Below, piece after piece: positions 1-10,880 of a stretch of DNA of 64,000 bases. The DNA lies in assembly GCA_031763025.1 (NCBI GenBank), contig JASSKH010000019.1, forward strand, positions 10,972,009-11,036,008, read 5' to 3'. The position numbers and the translations under genes are program-made. The stretch's first letter is position 1. Each line of letters opens with the position of its first letter. This stretch comes from Macrocystis pyrifera (Eukaryota > Sar > Phaeophyceae > Laminariales > Laminariaceae). The notes beneath the pieces are model-generated. The model ran no database searches and was not told the origin of the DNA. It saw nothing but the letters and a program-made list of their open reading frames with translations.

Positions 1-1096
1 CCTGGAGTAGTCGTAAAAGAGGAGCAGGAGTCGTTGGCGTGCGTGCGAAGGGCTGTATGCGGCATGTTGTACGCCGATGACGCAGGAATTGTCTCGAAGT
101 CGGCTAAAGGGCTCGCTAAAATGATGACAGTCATCGTGACAGTCGTCGAAGCAGCAGACCTCACGGTATGGGAAAAGAAGACAGAGACAATGCTTCTACG
201 AACACCAGACCAGACAACCCTCGCACCACCGCTCGTCATCGAAGCAGCAGGGCACAGGTATACACAGACGGCCCAGTTCTTATACCTAGGTGGCATTATC
301 CACGAAAAAGCTGACTTGTCTCTCGGAATCGACCGACGGATCCGTCTCATGCGGACATGCCTAAAACGGTTCAGCCCGGAGTCGTATGATAGGACGGCTG
401 CTCCATTTAGCCTAAAAGTCCGAATGCTGAAGGCCGAGGTGATTGAGACCCTGTTGTACGGGTGTGTGATGTGGACACTCAGAGCGGAACACCTTGCCAA
501 ACTTCGAAGGGCTCACAACCTGATCGTTTTACGAGTCATTGGCTTCCAGCACCGACTTCTTACTGACCACGCCACCCTCTCGTACGCAAAGACCTTCAAG
601 ATGCCACGTTGCGAGCGCATCGAAACGACCATACGTAAACGGCGGCTCTTCTTTGCGGGGGCCGTGGCACGGCAAAGCAAGGAGCGATTACCCAGTCGGG
701 TAATGTCCGGGACGATAGCTGGTGGGGAAAATTCTAGACCTGGCGGATAGTTGAAGACGTGGCATAGATGCATAGACGAACACCTTAGGGAGTTCGGAGC
801 CACCGAAGGGTCAACGGAACTTTCCCCCTTAGTGTTTGGAGCTGAGACCGCACTGTGGTCCACTGCAGCAAAAAAGGCGGGGAAGTGTGACCGGGGGATC
901 TTCGAAGCAGCCGAACGGTTCATGGTGAAGTAGCATGAGGATGAGGCACAGCTGAGAAGGCAGTGCCACGCATCCGCCGTGGGTTGTGTCCAAGGGAAGC
1001 GGGGGAGGGCGGGGGTAACGGGAGGAGTGGAAGGAAACCCGACCAAGGGAATGCGGGGAGGGGGGGGAACAGGAGGAATAGAAGGGAAACCGCGGT
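1..1096 (+). pseudogene. LINE reverse transcriptase, C-terminal part, broken
   Basis: The reading frame enters from the window edge. Around position 70 it carries the YADDAG catalytic box of a non-LTR reverse transcriptase (polymerase motif C), followed by the usual downstream region with FLYLGG, a LLYGC motif and an arginine-rich tail. In a living LINE this enzyme primes cDNA synthesis at a nicked target. Two in-frame TAG codons break it, at 748-750 and 931-933. The frame reads on with recognisable LINE sequence after both, and ends in a G-rich stretch near 1096. The related minus-strand piece at 9.4-9.8 kb has a continuous frame across the first break and a tryptophan codon (FMARW) at the second, so both stops are secondary. 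The N-terminal half, including any endonuclease, lies outside the window. I am sure of the family but not of the clade. Confidence 0.85.
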
Positions 1097-1530
1097 GAAC
1101 GAAAGTAGGAAGGAGATGGCAGACAGGGTAGCAAGGCACCAGATCGACTAGGAAGAAGAACATGCCTATGCTACTCGTGCCGCCAACTGGTGCAGCTGGT
1201 TCGAACGTGGTCTTCTTCTGTCTTCTTTTTTCTTCTGCACTTGATCTTTTGTGATTTTCATTTTGTGTCTTTCTCTTCCCTTCTGCTGTTGATGAGCCTC
1301 AAGAAAGGAGTCGTGTGGCGTGGGTGGATGACGAGCCTGCTTTGCTTGTTTCGTATCGTCCGACGCCGAGGGGCGGGACATAGTTGACGAGCGCAGGCCG
1401 GAGACCGCAGACAGGGTAGCAAGGCCCCAGGCGGACTAGTAGGCAGAACATGACTATACTACTCGGACCACAAACTGCTGCGGCTACTTGGAGGGTGCTT
1501 CGTGCTTCGGTTTGCCTGTTATTTTCCCTT
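1097..1530 (+). repeat. LINE 3' tail with an internal duplication
   Basis: This noncoding stretch follows the LINE frame. The segment with GACAGGGTAGCAAGG at about 1121 and its flank up to 1200 recurs at 1409-1490, so the tail contains a direct duplication about 290 bases apart. Diverged relatives sit at 47.28, 48.13 and 49.2 kb on the plus strand and at 48.8-49.0 kb on the minus strand. I see no gene here. Confidence 0.6.
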
Positions 1531-1559
1531 GGTTCTTAGTCTCACTCCGTTTATAAGTG

Positions 1560-1935
1560 GTGGCGTTTTTTCTTTAGCTCGTTTTCTTCAAGTGTCTGCC
1601 ACATCCCCTGCGGGGAGGCAAGACAGTTTTTTCTTCCCTTTCTTTCTTTCTTTCCTTCTTCTCTTTTTATTTCATTTCTTTTTTTTTGTTGTTTGTTGTT
1701 TGTTGTTTGTTTTTTGTTTTTCTTTCGTCCCTCGTTCATAGGATATATATGTCGTGCCTGTCATATGCAGTATTATGACATGGCATTGCATTGTTTGCAG
1801 TGCTTACCGCATGCGTAACAATATAGTATCTCTGTGGCGTAGTTTTGTGACCACATAACTTGAATCTCTCCAGGACTGAAGAATCGGCACGGACACTGGT
1901 TGTGTTGGATGTCGACGGGTAGAAATAACGTTTTA
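1560..1935 (+). repeat. Dispersed repeat family R, copy 1
   Basis: This copy contains a CCACATCCCCTGCGGGGAGG block, a T-rich tract, then a segment reading GTGACCACA and GAAGAATCGGCACGGACACTGG, and a GATGTCGACGGGTAGAA end. Relatives lie at about 12.64-12.76 kb, 26.40-26.55 kb and 50.94-51.16 kb on the plus strand, and inverted at 47.49-47.66 and 48.20-48.46 kb. It follows the LINE tail directly and may belong to it. It is not coding. Confidence 0.55.
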
Positions 1936-3182
1936 TTATGAAGATCACTAACACAAACAAACTACACGTACTTAATATTCCTTTGTTATGTAGCTGACTG
2001 GAATGTAGTTCACGTTTGATGATTTTAGTATTGTGGACTGATATCAGAGCTTGCACAAGATGTGCAAAAACGCTTATTGTAGCAATATTGGATATTTTCA
2101 CTTCTGCTTATGTTGTGTGACCCCCCAGGTATTGTAGCAGAATTAGTTAGTTCTCAGCAGTTTAGATTCAATACGTTCCCCGCAACAATAATCACCTTGT
2201 TGCGTGCATTTTAGGAAATATGACATGGAAAGCAGAAATAATGAGTACATCGTAAAACGGTCAAAATTTTCAAATTCAGGATACGTCGATGTGTTAACGC
2301 ATCGAGGGATCGTATTAGGGATGACACCTACTACAGCAGTAGTCAATATAGTCTAGTCGCTGCTGCATATCACAGGACGCTACAGCAGTACGTAGGCAGT
2401 TCCCATCTGGGGGTAGTGGTCTGTTCCGTAGCACGGTCTTCATGTGATGCAATACCAGTACGCAACAGCAGATATTGCACTCTTCTGTGTACTCGTGCAG
2501 TTAGCAAAATGAGTTTCAACAGCAAAATGTCGTGGATATACACAGTAGCAGCACATGTAGTACGTATGTACTGGTAAGCATGGAGAATAATCCTTCAGTA
2601 TCTACAAAATCTATAACAGCACATGTAGTATGTGCGCACTGGTAAATCATGACCAGTAGCACAATATTAGTTACTAGTATGGTTGAAGAACATAGGCTAC
2701 ACAGGGTCATGAGTACGTATCCCAAAGAAATCGGTTGCCGGTTTGTTGCAGTAGAACTGGGGGCCTCCCTGTTGTTTCGTTTTTACGAATTGTGAGGGTC
2801 GTCCTTTCTTTGTTTCGAGCCGTGAGCGCACACACGCACCTCTCTCCTTTGAGCTCACCCTGCTTGTTTTGCTCACCATCAGCTTCCAGCTGAGAAAATC
2901 AATCAACAGTGTGGCTTGGGGTCACCACACCATCTCGTCGTTTCTTCTCTTCTATAGAAACTTCTCGTAAAAAATCACCGACTCTTGAATACGTTTACCT
3001 CGAACATTGACTGTGTATTTACCGGCCATCGGCAATCGAGTCTATAGGCGTATTATACATAGCAGCTACGAGCTGGTACACACGCCAATCACCTACCTAA
3101 CAAAAGATGAAACCTCCGTTATATTGTTATATTCAACGCTGCCTATTACGATAATCTCACAAGTTATATATATATATATATT
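1936..3182. other. No gene seen
   Basis: This is AT-rich noncoding sequence. A ~30-base segment around CAGCACATGTAGTA is repeated at about 2548 and 2618. An AT dinucleotide run lies at 3165-3180 beside the SINE tail. No conserved coding frame was found on either strand. Confidence 0.5.
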
Positions 3183-3496
3183 TTTTATCATCACTTTTTC
3201 TTTCCAGCCCACTCGTAGGAGGTTTTACCCTCGACGATCTTCTAGACAAGCCGTGGTCACAGGTGTCGTCCCTTCTCCCCCCCGGTACGTGCCTTTGGTT
3301 TTTATCGCGCATAGGGTTCAGCATTCCCACTGCTCGTCGATTTTCATCGAATGTACAGCTAACTCACACTCTCGCGCTTTCCGCTATAATCAATTTTACG
3401 CAAGAAAAAGTCCCTATGAGCATGCACTCGGTGAGACTCGAACTCACGAAATTGATCTTGATAGGCTCGTGGACCACCTACCAAGCCACCGGGGAC
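3183..3496 (-). mobile_element. tRNA-derived SINE, copy 1
   Basis: Read on the minus strand, the element starts at 3496 with a tRNA-like head. It has an A-box-like TGGCTTGGTAGG and a B-box-like AGTTCGAGTCTC, the internal RNA polymerase III promoter. A conserved body of about 230 bases follows, then an A/T-rich tail at 3183. Four more copies in the window share head, body and tail order. Copies differ by scattered substitutions, so the insertions are not recent. SINEs encode nothing and borrow LINE machinery. The window's own LINE is a possible partner, but I saw no shared 3' end. Confidence 0.85.
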
Positions 3497-3859
3497 GTAT
3501 ATACCCGCGCATATAGATACAACTATAATTACGATTTTTGAGGTCGTTGTCACTTGCTAGCTCTTGGCAGACAGACCGACTGATAGACAGCTCTTCGCAA
3601 ACAACCCTTCTTCTTTGAAACAGCCGAACAGCCAAACAGCCAAACAACCTTTCTTCTTTCTTCGCAAAGAACTGCAACCAATAGACAGCTCTTCGCGCAA
3701 CACCTAGAAGAGGCGTCTCGCCTTCGACGAACGGCATCTAGATGCAGCTGTAGGCGGCCAAGCTGCTTGCTGCTGTCGGTGGCGAACCTGCTGGTGCTGC
3801 AACCCCCGCCTCTCCCTTCTCCACGCCCCCTAAGCTCACCTCCCCCTCGTCGAGAGGCG
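3497..3859. other. Short degenerate repeats, possible proline-rich coding start
   Basis: Positions 3550-3700 hold repeated TAGACAGCTCTTCGC and ACAGCCAAACAGCC motifs. From about 3740 one plus-strand frame is open and rich in Pro, Ser and Ala, leading into a CDRC motif near 3930. It could be the linker of the cysteine-rich exon that follows, reached through a frameshift. This is weak evidence. Confidence 0.3.
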
Positions 3860-4123
3860 CGTGGTCCTCGCCCTCTGGCAAGAGAGCGGCAACGACAAAG
3901 ACCGACCTGGTGCCGACTGTTGTTTGCGACCGGTGCACGGACCAGCACTTACTTACTTGCCCAAGAACTCCGCGCCTGGTGGCAAAAACGTGGCCTTCGC
4001 CACCTGCGAGGATCTTATGTGCGATGGTGGCGGGATCATCCTGTCTTGGGCAACCAACTGCGAGTTATGTGCTCGCCCGATCAAGGAAGGGACCGTCTCG
4101 TACTCCCTCGCGACTGCTGACAG
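3860..4123 (+). pseudogene. Candidate exon of a cysteine-rich zinc-finger-like protein
   Basis: One plus-strand frame reads through ATCEDLMCDGG and CELCARPIKEGTVSY, and ends at a good splice donor (GTGAGT) at 4124. The CxxC followed by IKEGT is the spacing seen in PARP-type and LIM-like zinc fingers (C-x2-C, then I-x-x-G). A second exon with the same layout starts 2.6 kb downstream. No ATG precedes the conserved part in this frame, so the start is unknown, and a CDRC motif upstream lies in another frame. The exon ends in phase 1, which does not fit the downstream exon. Either an exon is missing or the gene is dead. The function is not established; DNA-damage sensing would be the PARP-finger guess. 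Confidence 0.4.
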
Positions 4124-4389
4124 TGGTGAGTGTCTTGGGTCTATTGTTGAATGCTGTCTGTTGCCAGTACGTTTTTTTGGGGTTTTCAATTGCCTTTTTG
4201 CATACAAACCTACCTCAAAGCGTTTATTATTTTTTGGACTCATCCATGCTCGTTCTTTCCCCTTCGTGCGTTGCGTCGGCTCCTCTTACACAGTGCACGC
4301 GAACGCGCACATGCACAACTGTTTGCGGGACGTGAACGAAGGAACGAAAGATTCAGCTGTCGCCGTCACCGCTGCACCGAACGATGTGA
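4124..4389. other. Start of the putative intron
   Basis: The sequence begins with GTGAGT and holds nothing recognisable before the CTG-rich repeats. Confidence 0.3.
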
Positions 4390-4481
4390 GTGCTGCTGCT
4401 ACTGTGGTGCATTTTCGGTGCGCACGATTTCTATGTGTACATGTTTTGGTGACCCTACGTACCCCCGTTGCTCGTTTCGGC

Positions 4482-4520
<39 letters not shown>

Positions 4521-5524
4521 CAGCGCCACGCCATGAGTGCTGCTGCTGTGCACCTGCTGCTCCTGTGCACTTGCTGCGCTGTGCACTTGCTGCTGCTGTA
4601 GTGCTGCTGCGTTGTTGCCGTGCGTCATGCTGGAAGTGTACATATTTTCGGATCGTCAATAAAATTCCGTAGGTTTCGCGATGGCGGCATACTATTAATA
4701 GGGTACATCATGCTTTTTTTCTTCCATATTTTCATATCGTTGCTATGCTGCTGCTGCTGCTGCTGCTGCTGCCAACGCTGCTGCTGCCAACGCTGCGGCG
4801 ATTCATTGCAGCTTCTGCTGCTGCTAATGCTGTAGCTGCTTCTGCTGCTAATGCTGCCGCAATATCCACTGAATGTTCGTATGTACTCGGATTATTGTTT
4901 TTATTGGTCGTTTTTGTACCCAAATGGTTCTTTTGATACGTGAAAAATATTTTTGTCGTTTTGCTCCTGCATTTTGCGTACATACTGCTTTTTCTCGTTT
5001 TTGGCTTGATTTTTTTACCTATCGTTGCTATGCTGCTGCTTGCTGCTGCTGTGATGCTGCTGCGTTGTTGCTGTACATCATGCTGCACTTGTGTGTGTAC
5101 ATATTTCTGTATCGTCACTGAATTTCCGTAGGTTTTGCGATCGCGGCATACCAGGGTACATAGTTTTCTTCTTCCTTATTTTCATATCGTTGCCATGTTG
5201 CTGCTGCCAACGCGGATTATTGTTTTTGTTGGCCGTTTTTGTACCCAAATGTTTTTTTTTATCCGTAAAAAAATTATTTTGGTCGTTTTGCTCCTGCATT
5301 TTGCGTACGAACTACTTTTTCTCGTATTTTAGCTTGGTTCTTTTCGTATTGCTATGCTGCTGCTGCTGCGTTGTTGCCGTACAGCATGCGGGGGTGGGTC
5401 TATCTATAGTGAGGTACCAAAAATACTTTTCGGACGGACTCGGGGTACATACTTTTTTTCTTCCTTCTATTCATATCGTTGCTATGCTGCTGCTGCTGCT
5501 GCCAACGCTGTGGCGATCCGTTGC

Positions 5525-5558
<34 letters not shown>

Positions 5559-5932
5559 AGTGGTGCCGCAATATTCACTGAATGTTCGTATGTACTCGGA
5601 TAATTGTGTTTCTTGGTCGTTTTGTCGTTTTGTGGCGCTGCTGCGTTGTTCCCGTACACATCATGCTGGACATGATTTGTGTGCACTTGTGCGTGTGTAC
5701 ATATTTCTGTATCGTCAACGATTTTTTAAGTGGTGTTGCTGCGTTGTTGCCGTACATCATGCTGGACGTGATTCGTGTGTGTATTACACTCGTGTGTGTG
5801 TACATATTTCTGTATCGTCAATAATTACGGTACGTTTTGCGATTGCGGCCGACCAGGGTACGTAGTTTTTTTCTTCCTCCTTTTCATATCGTTGCTATGC
5901 TGCTGCTGCTGCAGCCAACGTTGCGGCGATCC

Positions 5933-5971
<39 letters not shown>

Positions 5972-6650
5972 AATGCTAATAATAATGCTGCCGCAATATT
6001 CACTGGATGTTCGCATGTACTCAGATTATTGTTTTTCTTGATCGTTTTTGTACCTAAATGGTCGTTTGGGTACCTGGAAAAAGTATTTAGGTCATTTTGC
6101 TGCTGCATTTTGCGTACGTACTGCTTTTTCTCGTTTTGGGCTTCGTTCTTTCCATATAGCTGCTACGCTGCTGTGGTGCTGCTGCTGCGTTGTACATCAT
6201 GCTGGTCATTTGTGTGTACATATTTTTGTTTCGCCAATGAAATTCCGTAGTTTTTGCGGTCGCGGCATACCAGGGTACATACTTTGTTTCTTCTATTTTA
6301 TCATATCTTTGCTATGCCGCTACTGCTGCCAACGCTGCGGCGATCCATTGCTGCTTCTGCTGCTGCTAATGTTTCTAATGCTGCCGCAACCACTGCTCGA
6401 AGCCGTTGCGGCTGCTGCTGCTGCTGCTGCTGATACTGCTAATGCTGGCTCAATATCCACTGATTGTTCTTATGTATTCGAATTACTGTTTTTCTTGGTC
6501 GTTTTTGCACCCAAATGGTCGTTTTGGTACGTTAAAAAAATGTTTTGGCCGTTTTCCTGCTGCGTTTTACGCATGTACTTGCTGCTTCTGCTGCTGCTGC
6601 TGCCGTCGTATAGCAAGCGATTACGTACTGCTGTTGTGCCGCTGTAGAGC
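4390..6650 (+). repeat. CTG/TGC-rich tandem array in a putative intron
   Basis: A complex unit of about 300-460 bases is repeated four or more times. Its landmarks are ATTCCGTAGGTTTTGCGAT (about 4665, 5122, 5825, 6241), CATATCGTTGCTATG before a TGC run (4731, 5471, 5887), and GCCGCAATATNCACTG after it (4856, 5568, 5991). Each unit carries one or more (TGC)n runs of up to roughly 13 triplets, for example at 4484-4520 and 5935-5970. Long open frames here are only poly-Leu, poly-Cys, poly-Ala or poly-Ser artefacts of the triplets. The array sits between two zinc-finger-like exons. Confidence 0.8.
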
Positions 6651-6731
6651 AGTACAAATAATGAACTCTGCGCCCCCCCCCCCCCCCCCCTCCCCCGCCA
6701 TTTCCTGCACGCCACTCCCGCCCCCGCGCAC

Positions 6732-6912
6732 CCTGTTTACTTCGACCAGGTCGGTGGCAAGTGCTACAACTGCCGCCTGACGGACTCCACCATCAAAGAC
6801 GGAGACATCATCATCAAGCGCAAAAAGACTCCCTTCCATTTCGCTTGCTCCAGGGCTTCGCGGAATTCCGAAGCAGGACGCCAAGCAGATTGTCTCCATC
6901 CAGAACGAATGA
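6732..6912 (+). pseudogene. Candidate 3' exon of the zinc-finger-like protein
   Basis: The exon follows a poly-C tract and an acceptor ending CGACCAG at 6731. It reads GGKCYNCRLTDSTIKDGDII, then FHFAC, giving C-x2-C ... H-x-x-C as in PARP-type fingers. After FHFAC the natural continuation, PKQDAKQIVSIQNE with a stop at 6910-6912, lies one base out of frame, so there is a single-base indel near 6852. The L/P-x-x-x-D-x-x-x-I pattern after the last cysteine resembles the C-terminal end of PARP-type fingers. It is probably the last exon of the gene begun at 3.86 kb, but the exon phases do not match. The family is plausible; the gene is probably broken. Confidence 0.4.
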
Positions 6913-7361
6913 GAGGCAACAAATTGTTCCCACATTTCCCAAAATCACGACTATTTCTCCCTACACATACCCAACGGGTTCAACAGCGGACATATCCACA
7001 TTCTGAGCCTCCCGCCTCGTTACTACAGCAGCCTGGAAGACTATTTACATACCATGTCTCATCCAAACTCCTATGCTGGCTAAATCGAAATCGCGGCCGC
7101 CCAGCAACTATACAACATTTCCATAACCGTTGTCGTTGCCGGCACTGCTGCTTTCCCCTCTGTCCCGAACCTTCCTTGAAAAAACTGCCTGTATGTTGTA
7201 TATCATCCACATGCCATGCACTACTCCACTCTCTCCCCGGACTGATGAAATATGTTATCCTTATTATTAGACGAATGCCATTCTTACTCTTGCGTCACCC
7301 GATCTCACGTTTCACATTACATTCACAAATAAACGCGATTATTACATCCTTCACCGTTTCT
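6913..7361. other. No gene seen
   Basis: This is mixed noncoding sequence after the zinc-finger-like exon, possibly its 3' UTR. No repeat or domain was recognised. Confidence 0.4.
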
Positions 7362-7578
7362 TACACAAATACATTTAGTTTGGTTGGCTTCGGGTATTGC
7401 CCCAATTGCAATATAACTGGCAATATAACTGCAATTGGCGTCATAACATTTAGTTTGGTTGGCTTTGGGCTATTACCCCAATTGCAATACAACTGCAATT
7501 GGCGTCAAAGCCCAAAGCCAACCAAAACTGCAATTGGCGTCATAGCCCAAAGCCAACCAAACTAAATGTATTTGTACA
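7362..7578. mobile_element. Foldback/MITE element
   Basis: Perfect terminal inverted repeats begin CAAATACATTTAGTTTGGTT on the left (7366) and end with the exact complement at 7574. Both extend through a TTGGCTT block. The inside holds several copies of AACTGCAATTGGCGTCA and TTGGTTGGCTT in both directions. The flanks read TACA on each side (7362-7365 and 7575-7578), a possible 4-bp target duplication. Nothing is coded. Confidence 0.7.
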
Positions 7579-8879
7579 AGAAACGAAGGAATACCCACTC
7601 CGAAGGAAAGCCTTGTATATATGTATATATATGGCATATACAATATGTCATGCGTCATGTCTTTCTTCCAACGCCAAATATTCCATACCACCATGATATC
7701 AGGTATCACATACCTCGTACAATCGCACCTCTTACATCATATTATACGGAGCGGATTGATTTTGGAATTCAAGGCGAGCGACTTCATCGAAGGGATAATA
7801 TATAGTCCATCCGGTTAAGTTTCGCCATCTTGCGACCTCCACTTCTTCTCGCTCAAAATTTTGAGTTGTAAGGCGAAACAAAGTTGGCAAGAACTTTGGG
7901 GTTGAGAGGAACTCAAATCCGGTGTCAATTTGTTGTTTGAAAATTTGGCCACTTTCGAGAAAGAATGGCCCGGATTTGGGGGGGGCGGGAATACTCGACT
8001 TTTTCCTTGTGTTTTCTTCCACGTATGTACGTGGTAAAATAGAATATCTACCAGGTATGTACGTATCATAATCCGTGTAGTCCTCTCCAGCATGACCAGG
8101 TTGCTACGCACCGCCAGGGGGAGACGGTGGTTCTTGTGGCTCCGAAATGGGCTCTTCTGCAGGTGGAAGACGTTTCGAGAACCGCCCACCAGCTGCTCTG
8201 CCGCGCTTAGCCTTGGCACCCCGAGGACTCCCACAGTTCTCTTCATTGGCTTGTGTTTGGGCATGGGTGGGTGTGTTCTCGTGCGTGTTTTTGAGTTTCT
8301 ATGTGTGTACGGCAGTAGTGTGGCTCTCTGTGTGTGTCGCCCTGAAACTTTGAGCGGCCTTATCTCGCTCAAAACAATTAGTGTTTGCGTAAAATATAGA
8401 TCAAATGGGTGCAGGTCCGTTGCGCCCGAATCCGTTGAGTTTTCGGGATTGTAAGTTTTTTTGGTCCGCACGTAAATCGAAACAATCCCCCCCCCCCATA
8501 CGTATACGGTTTCGTGTCTTTTCTCTGCCAAAACTCGGCAAAAAATATAAATTTTGTTACTTGACATAAAGCTGGTCGACGACATCCGCTGAAAACCGAT
8601 CGAACAAAAACAAAGGACCCCACGTTCGTTCATATTGAACCAAAACAAAATAATCTAAAAAATCCACTGATATGCGATTATCTCGCCAACAAAAAAACAA
8701 AAAAAAAACCTTTGATCAATGCAAAAGCTCCGCCGGAAACAGAGGTTAACGATATATTCAATGGCACCAAGGAATCATTCTGTCATCCAGGACAAATTAT
8801 TTTCTACATGGTGAAATGATGGCAAAATTTAATCGGATTGACCGTGATACTACAATTCATAGCAACAAAAAAAAGGAAT
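7579..8879. other. No gene seen
   Basis: The sequence is noncoding, with AT-rich patches and short homopolymers. The longest minus-strand frame (7815-8648) has no domain, has low-complexity composition and sits among repeats, so I do not call it. Confidence 0.45.
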
Positions 8880-9395
8880 TGTAGCGAAAAATCAGGTACA
8901 CCTGGTCACTTCTGGGCCCAAATCAGTTACACACTGAAAATCAAGCACGAATCAGACGCCAGAAGCCCTGGTATTGGCCGGACATATATCGTGCTTGTTT
9001 TGGCTCGAAAATGCCAGGGAATTGTTGGTATTGTTCTCAGATTAACTCTCAAAACGAACAAGTCCGTGGTCACACACAAACAAAAACAAAAGTGCTGGAG
9101 CCCAATTAATAGGAAGTTCCGAAAAACCATAAAAAAAATTGAAATTGGGCTGCCTAATAATACACGAGACGAAGAAGGCGCACACAGACGGAAATCAATG
9201 TGCAAACTGAACTATTGTTTTCAGCATGGCCGCGGGCATATCCTCTCAACCACAGCATACCAGGTGTAGTTCCTCCCGTTCCGACAACAAACCAACCCGT
9301 GGCTACTGACTACAGCGGTTGCTGTCTGGAGTGCTGGCAGGACAGTAGGAAACGTGCGGTAGTCGTGAACACAGAGAGGAACACGCCTGCTGTCT
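8880..9395 (+). repeat. Dispersed repeat, relative of the 22.8 and 24.2 kb repeats
   Basis: Positions 8890-9000 match the 125-base tandem monomer at 22.79-23.16 kb (CTGGTCACTTCTGGGCC, AAATCAGTTAC, TTGGCC). Positions 9165-9395 match 24.235-24.465 kb, both starting GAGACGAAGAAGGCGCACAC and ending AACACGCCTGCTGTCT. The order is therefore shared across about 500 bases, which suggests one element, here joined to a LINE fragment. Confidence 0.6.
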
Positions 9396-9770
9396 GCCCC
9401 CCCACCCCCCCCTCCCTCCCTATCCTTGTTGCTGCTCTTGGCTCCCTCAGCTGCGTGGCGCAGCCGGCTTCTCTGCGCCTCGCCCCTCGGCCACCTCGCC
9501 ATGAAACAGTCCGTCGCTTCGACGACCCCCAGGTACCACTTCCCGCTCTTCTCAGCCGCCCGCGGCCATAATAACATCGTCTCTACTCCGAACAGCAGAG
9601 GGGGGCTTTCCGTGGACCCCTCGGTGGCTTGAAAAACCCTGAGGTCGTCTGCTAGACATTGGACCCAGTTCTTTTCTGGTCGGCCTGGTCCTGGGTTCTT
9701 CCCACCAGCCATCGTCCCAAACATCACCCGGCGGTGTTTTGTGTTTTTCGCTTTTGTCCGTCCCATTTTT
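9396..9770 (-). pseudogene. LINE C-terminal fragment, minus strand
   Basis: The minus-strand frame reads RRVMFGTMAGGKNPGPGRP, then KNWVQCLADDL and FQATEGSTESPPLLFG, matching the C-terminal region of the LINE at 0.7-1.0 kb (VMSGTIAGG, CIDEHLREFGATEGSTE). It ends in the same G-rich stretch, seen on the plus strand as a C run at 9396-9425. The catalytic YADD region is absent, so this is a 5'-truncated copy. The frame is intact over the fragment. Confidence 0.8.
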
Positions 9771-10409
9771 TTAACCTCCGTCCTCCCTTTCTCTCTCCAT
9801 CCTGATCTAGTAGTACCAATAGTTCAGACTCGGAGTCTCATAGCAGGGTCGTAGCTTCCCTCCTCATCACGGTTCGTGCCTTGAGCTTTCGACGCGAGAC
9901 TGCACCCTGCAACCCTTTCTTACCTTGTCGAATCGTGGCGAATTATTCTATACCAAGATACGAAGGTGCCACCACCAGCAGTTAACGGTTAGCACTGGAT
10001 TTATAAGTTGAGAAAATGACAAGTAGTTGAGAAAAAAACGTCTAAAAAGCGGCTAACCTTTTCACTTCGCGATGCGTCCTACATATTTGTGAAAATGAAG
10101 TCAGTCACCATCTATCTCGCTATGGTTGGGTGAATTTGAACTTGGGTGTCAATGCTAGTATTAAACATTTATAGTATATACCTGGTATACGTATAATAAG
10201 CTAACCTTTAGACTACCGGGACGACGTGCAACGCCCATTATTTCATCATCTACAAGTACGTGAAAGGGTGCCTATCACCCAATGAATTCACCGTGTATAT
10301 TATTATTCGTATCTGCTCCTGGAGGCACGAAACTTGAAAAAAAAAAAAAAATGGGCAGTGGACTAAATCAGGTACTTGGTACGTACCTGGTATACCTGAG
10401 CAATCGGGT
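9771..10409. other. No gene seen
   Basis: This is noncoding sequence with an AT-rich middle. A and T homopolymers at 10337-10350 and 10410-10429 flank a GGTACNTGGTAC patch just before the SINE tail. Confidence 0.45.
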
Positions 10410-10737
10410 AATTTTTTTTTTTTTTTTTTAATCATCACTTGTACTTTCCAGCCCACTCGTAGGAGGTTTTACCCTCAGCGATCTTCTGGACAAGCCGTGG
10501 TCATAGGTGTCGTCCCTTCTCCCCCCCGGTACGTGCCTTTATTTTTGTCGCGCATAGGGTTCAGCATTCCCACTGCTCCTCGATGTTCATCAAATGTAGC
10601 TAACTCACGCTCTCGCGCTTTCCGCTAATCAATTAAATATGCAAGAAAAAGTCCCTACGAGCATGCACTCGGTGAGATTTAAACCCACGAAATTGATCTT
10701 GATAGGCACGCGGACCACCTACCAAGCCACCGCGGAC
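10410..10737 (-). mobile_element. tRNA-derived SINE, copy 2
   Basis: It has the same head, body and tail order as copy 1, on the minus strand, with a poly-T (poly-A on the element strand) tail at 10410-10429. The B box is weakened (GGTTTAAATCTCACC). It is followed at 10742 by another repeat. Confidence 0.85.
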
Positions 10738-10741
10738 GCCG

Positions 10742-10880
10742 TAATACTGAAACCAAGTGAAACACGCGCCCTACGAGCGGAGTTTTGTCCATGGATATCC
10801 ATTAAAACTACAAATGCGCCAGAGAGTCAAGCGTGTGGCCTCCACAATCTGTTTTTTGTTTGTTTTCTTTAGGGTATAGG
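10742..10880 (+). repeat. Dispersed repeat, inverted copy at 24.0 kb
   Basis: TTTTGTCCATGGATATCC, AGCGTGTGGCCTCCACAATC and TTTAGGGTATAGGC each have reverse-complement matches at 24.01-24.13 kb. It is not coding. Confidence 0.55.

Noticed and set aside
3420-3496. The SINE head as a working tRNA gene
   Set aside because: It is followed by the same body in five places, and the B box differs between copies, so it is a repeat head.
3861-4601. A 246-codon plus-strand frame
   Set aside because: Only its first third is protein-like. It runs through a splice donor into CTG repeats and has no ATG at its start.
4390-6780. Many overlapping frames of 60-200 codons rich in Leu, Cys, Ala or Ser
   Set aside because: They are translations of (TGC)n tracts and their flanks in all frames, and change frame freely between repeat units.
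6909-7565. A 218-codon plus frame
   Set aside because: It begins past the likely stop of the zinc-finger exon and ends inside the foldback element. No domain.
7815-8648. A 277-codon minus-strand frame, the second longest in the window
   Set aside because: Low-complexity and repeat-like composition, no conserved motif, and no splice or start support.
9221-9395. Extension of the LINE frame downstream of 9396
   Set aside because: This part matches the noncoding repeat at 24.24-24.47 kb, so the open frame is chance.
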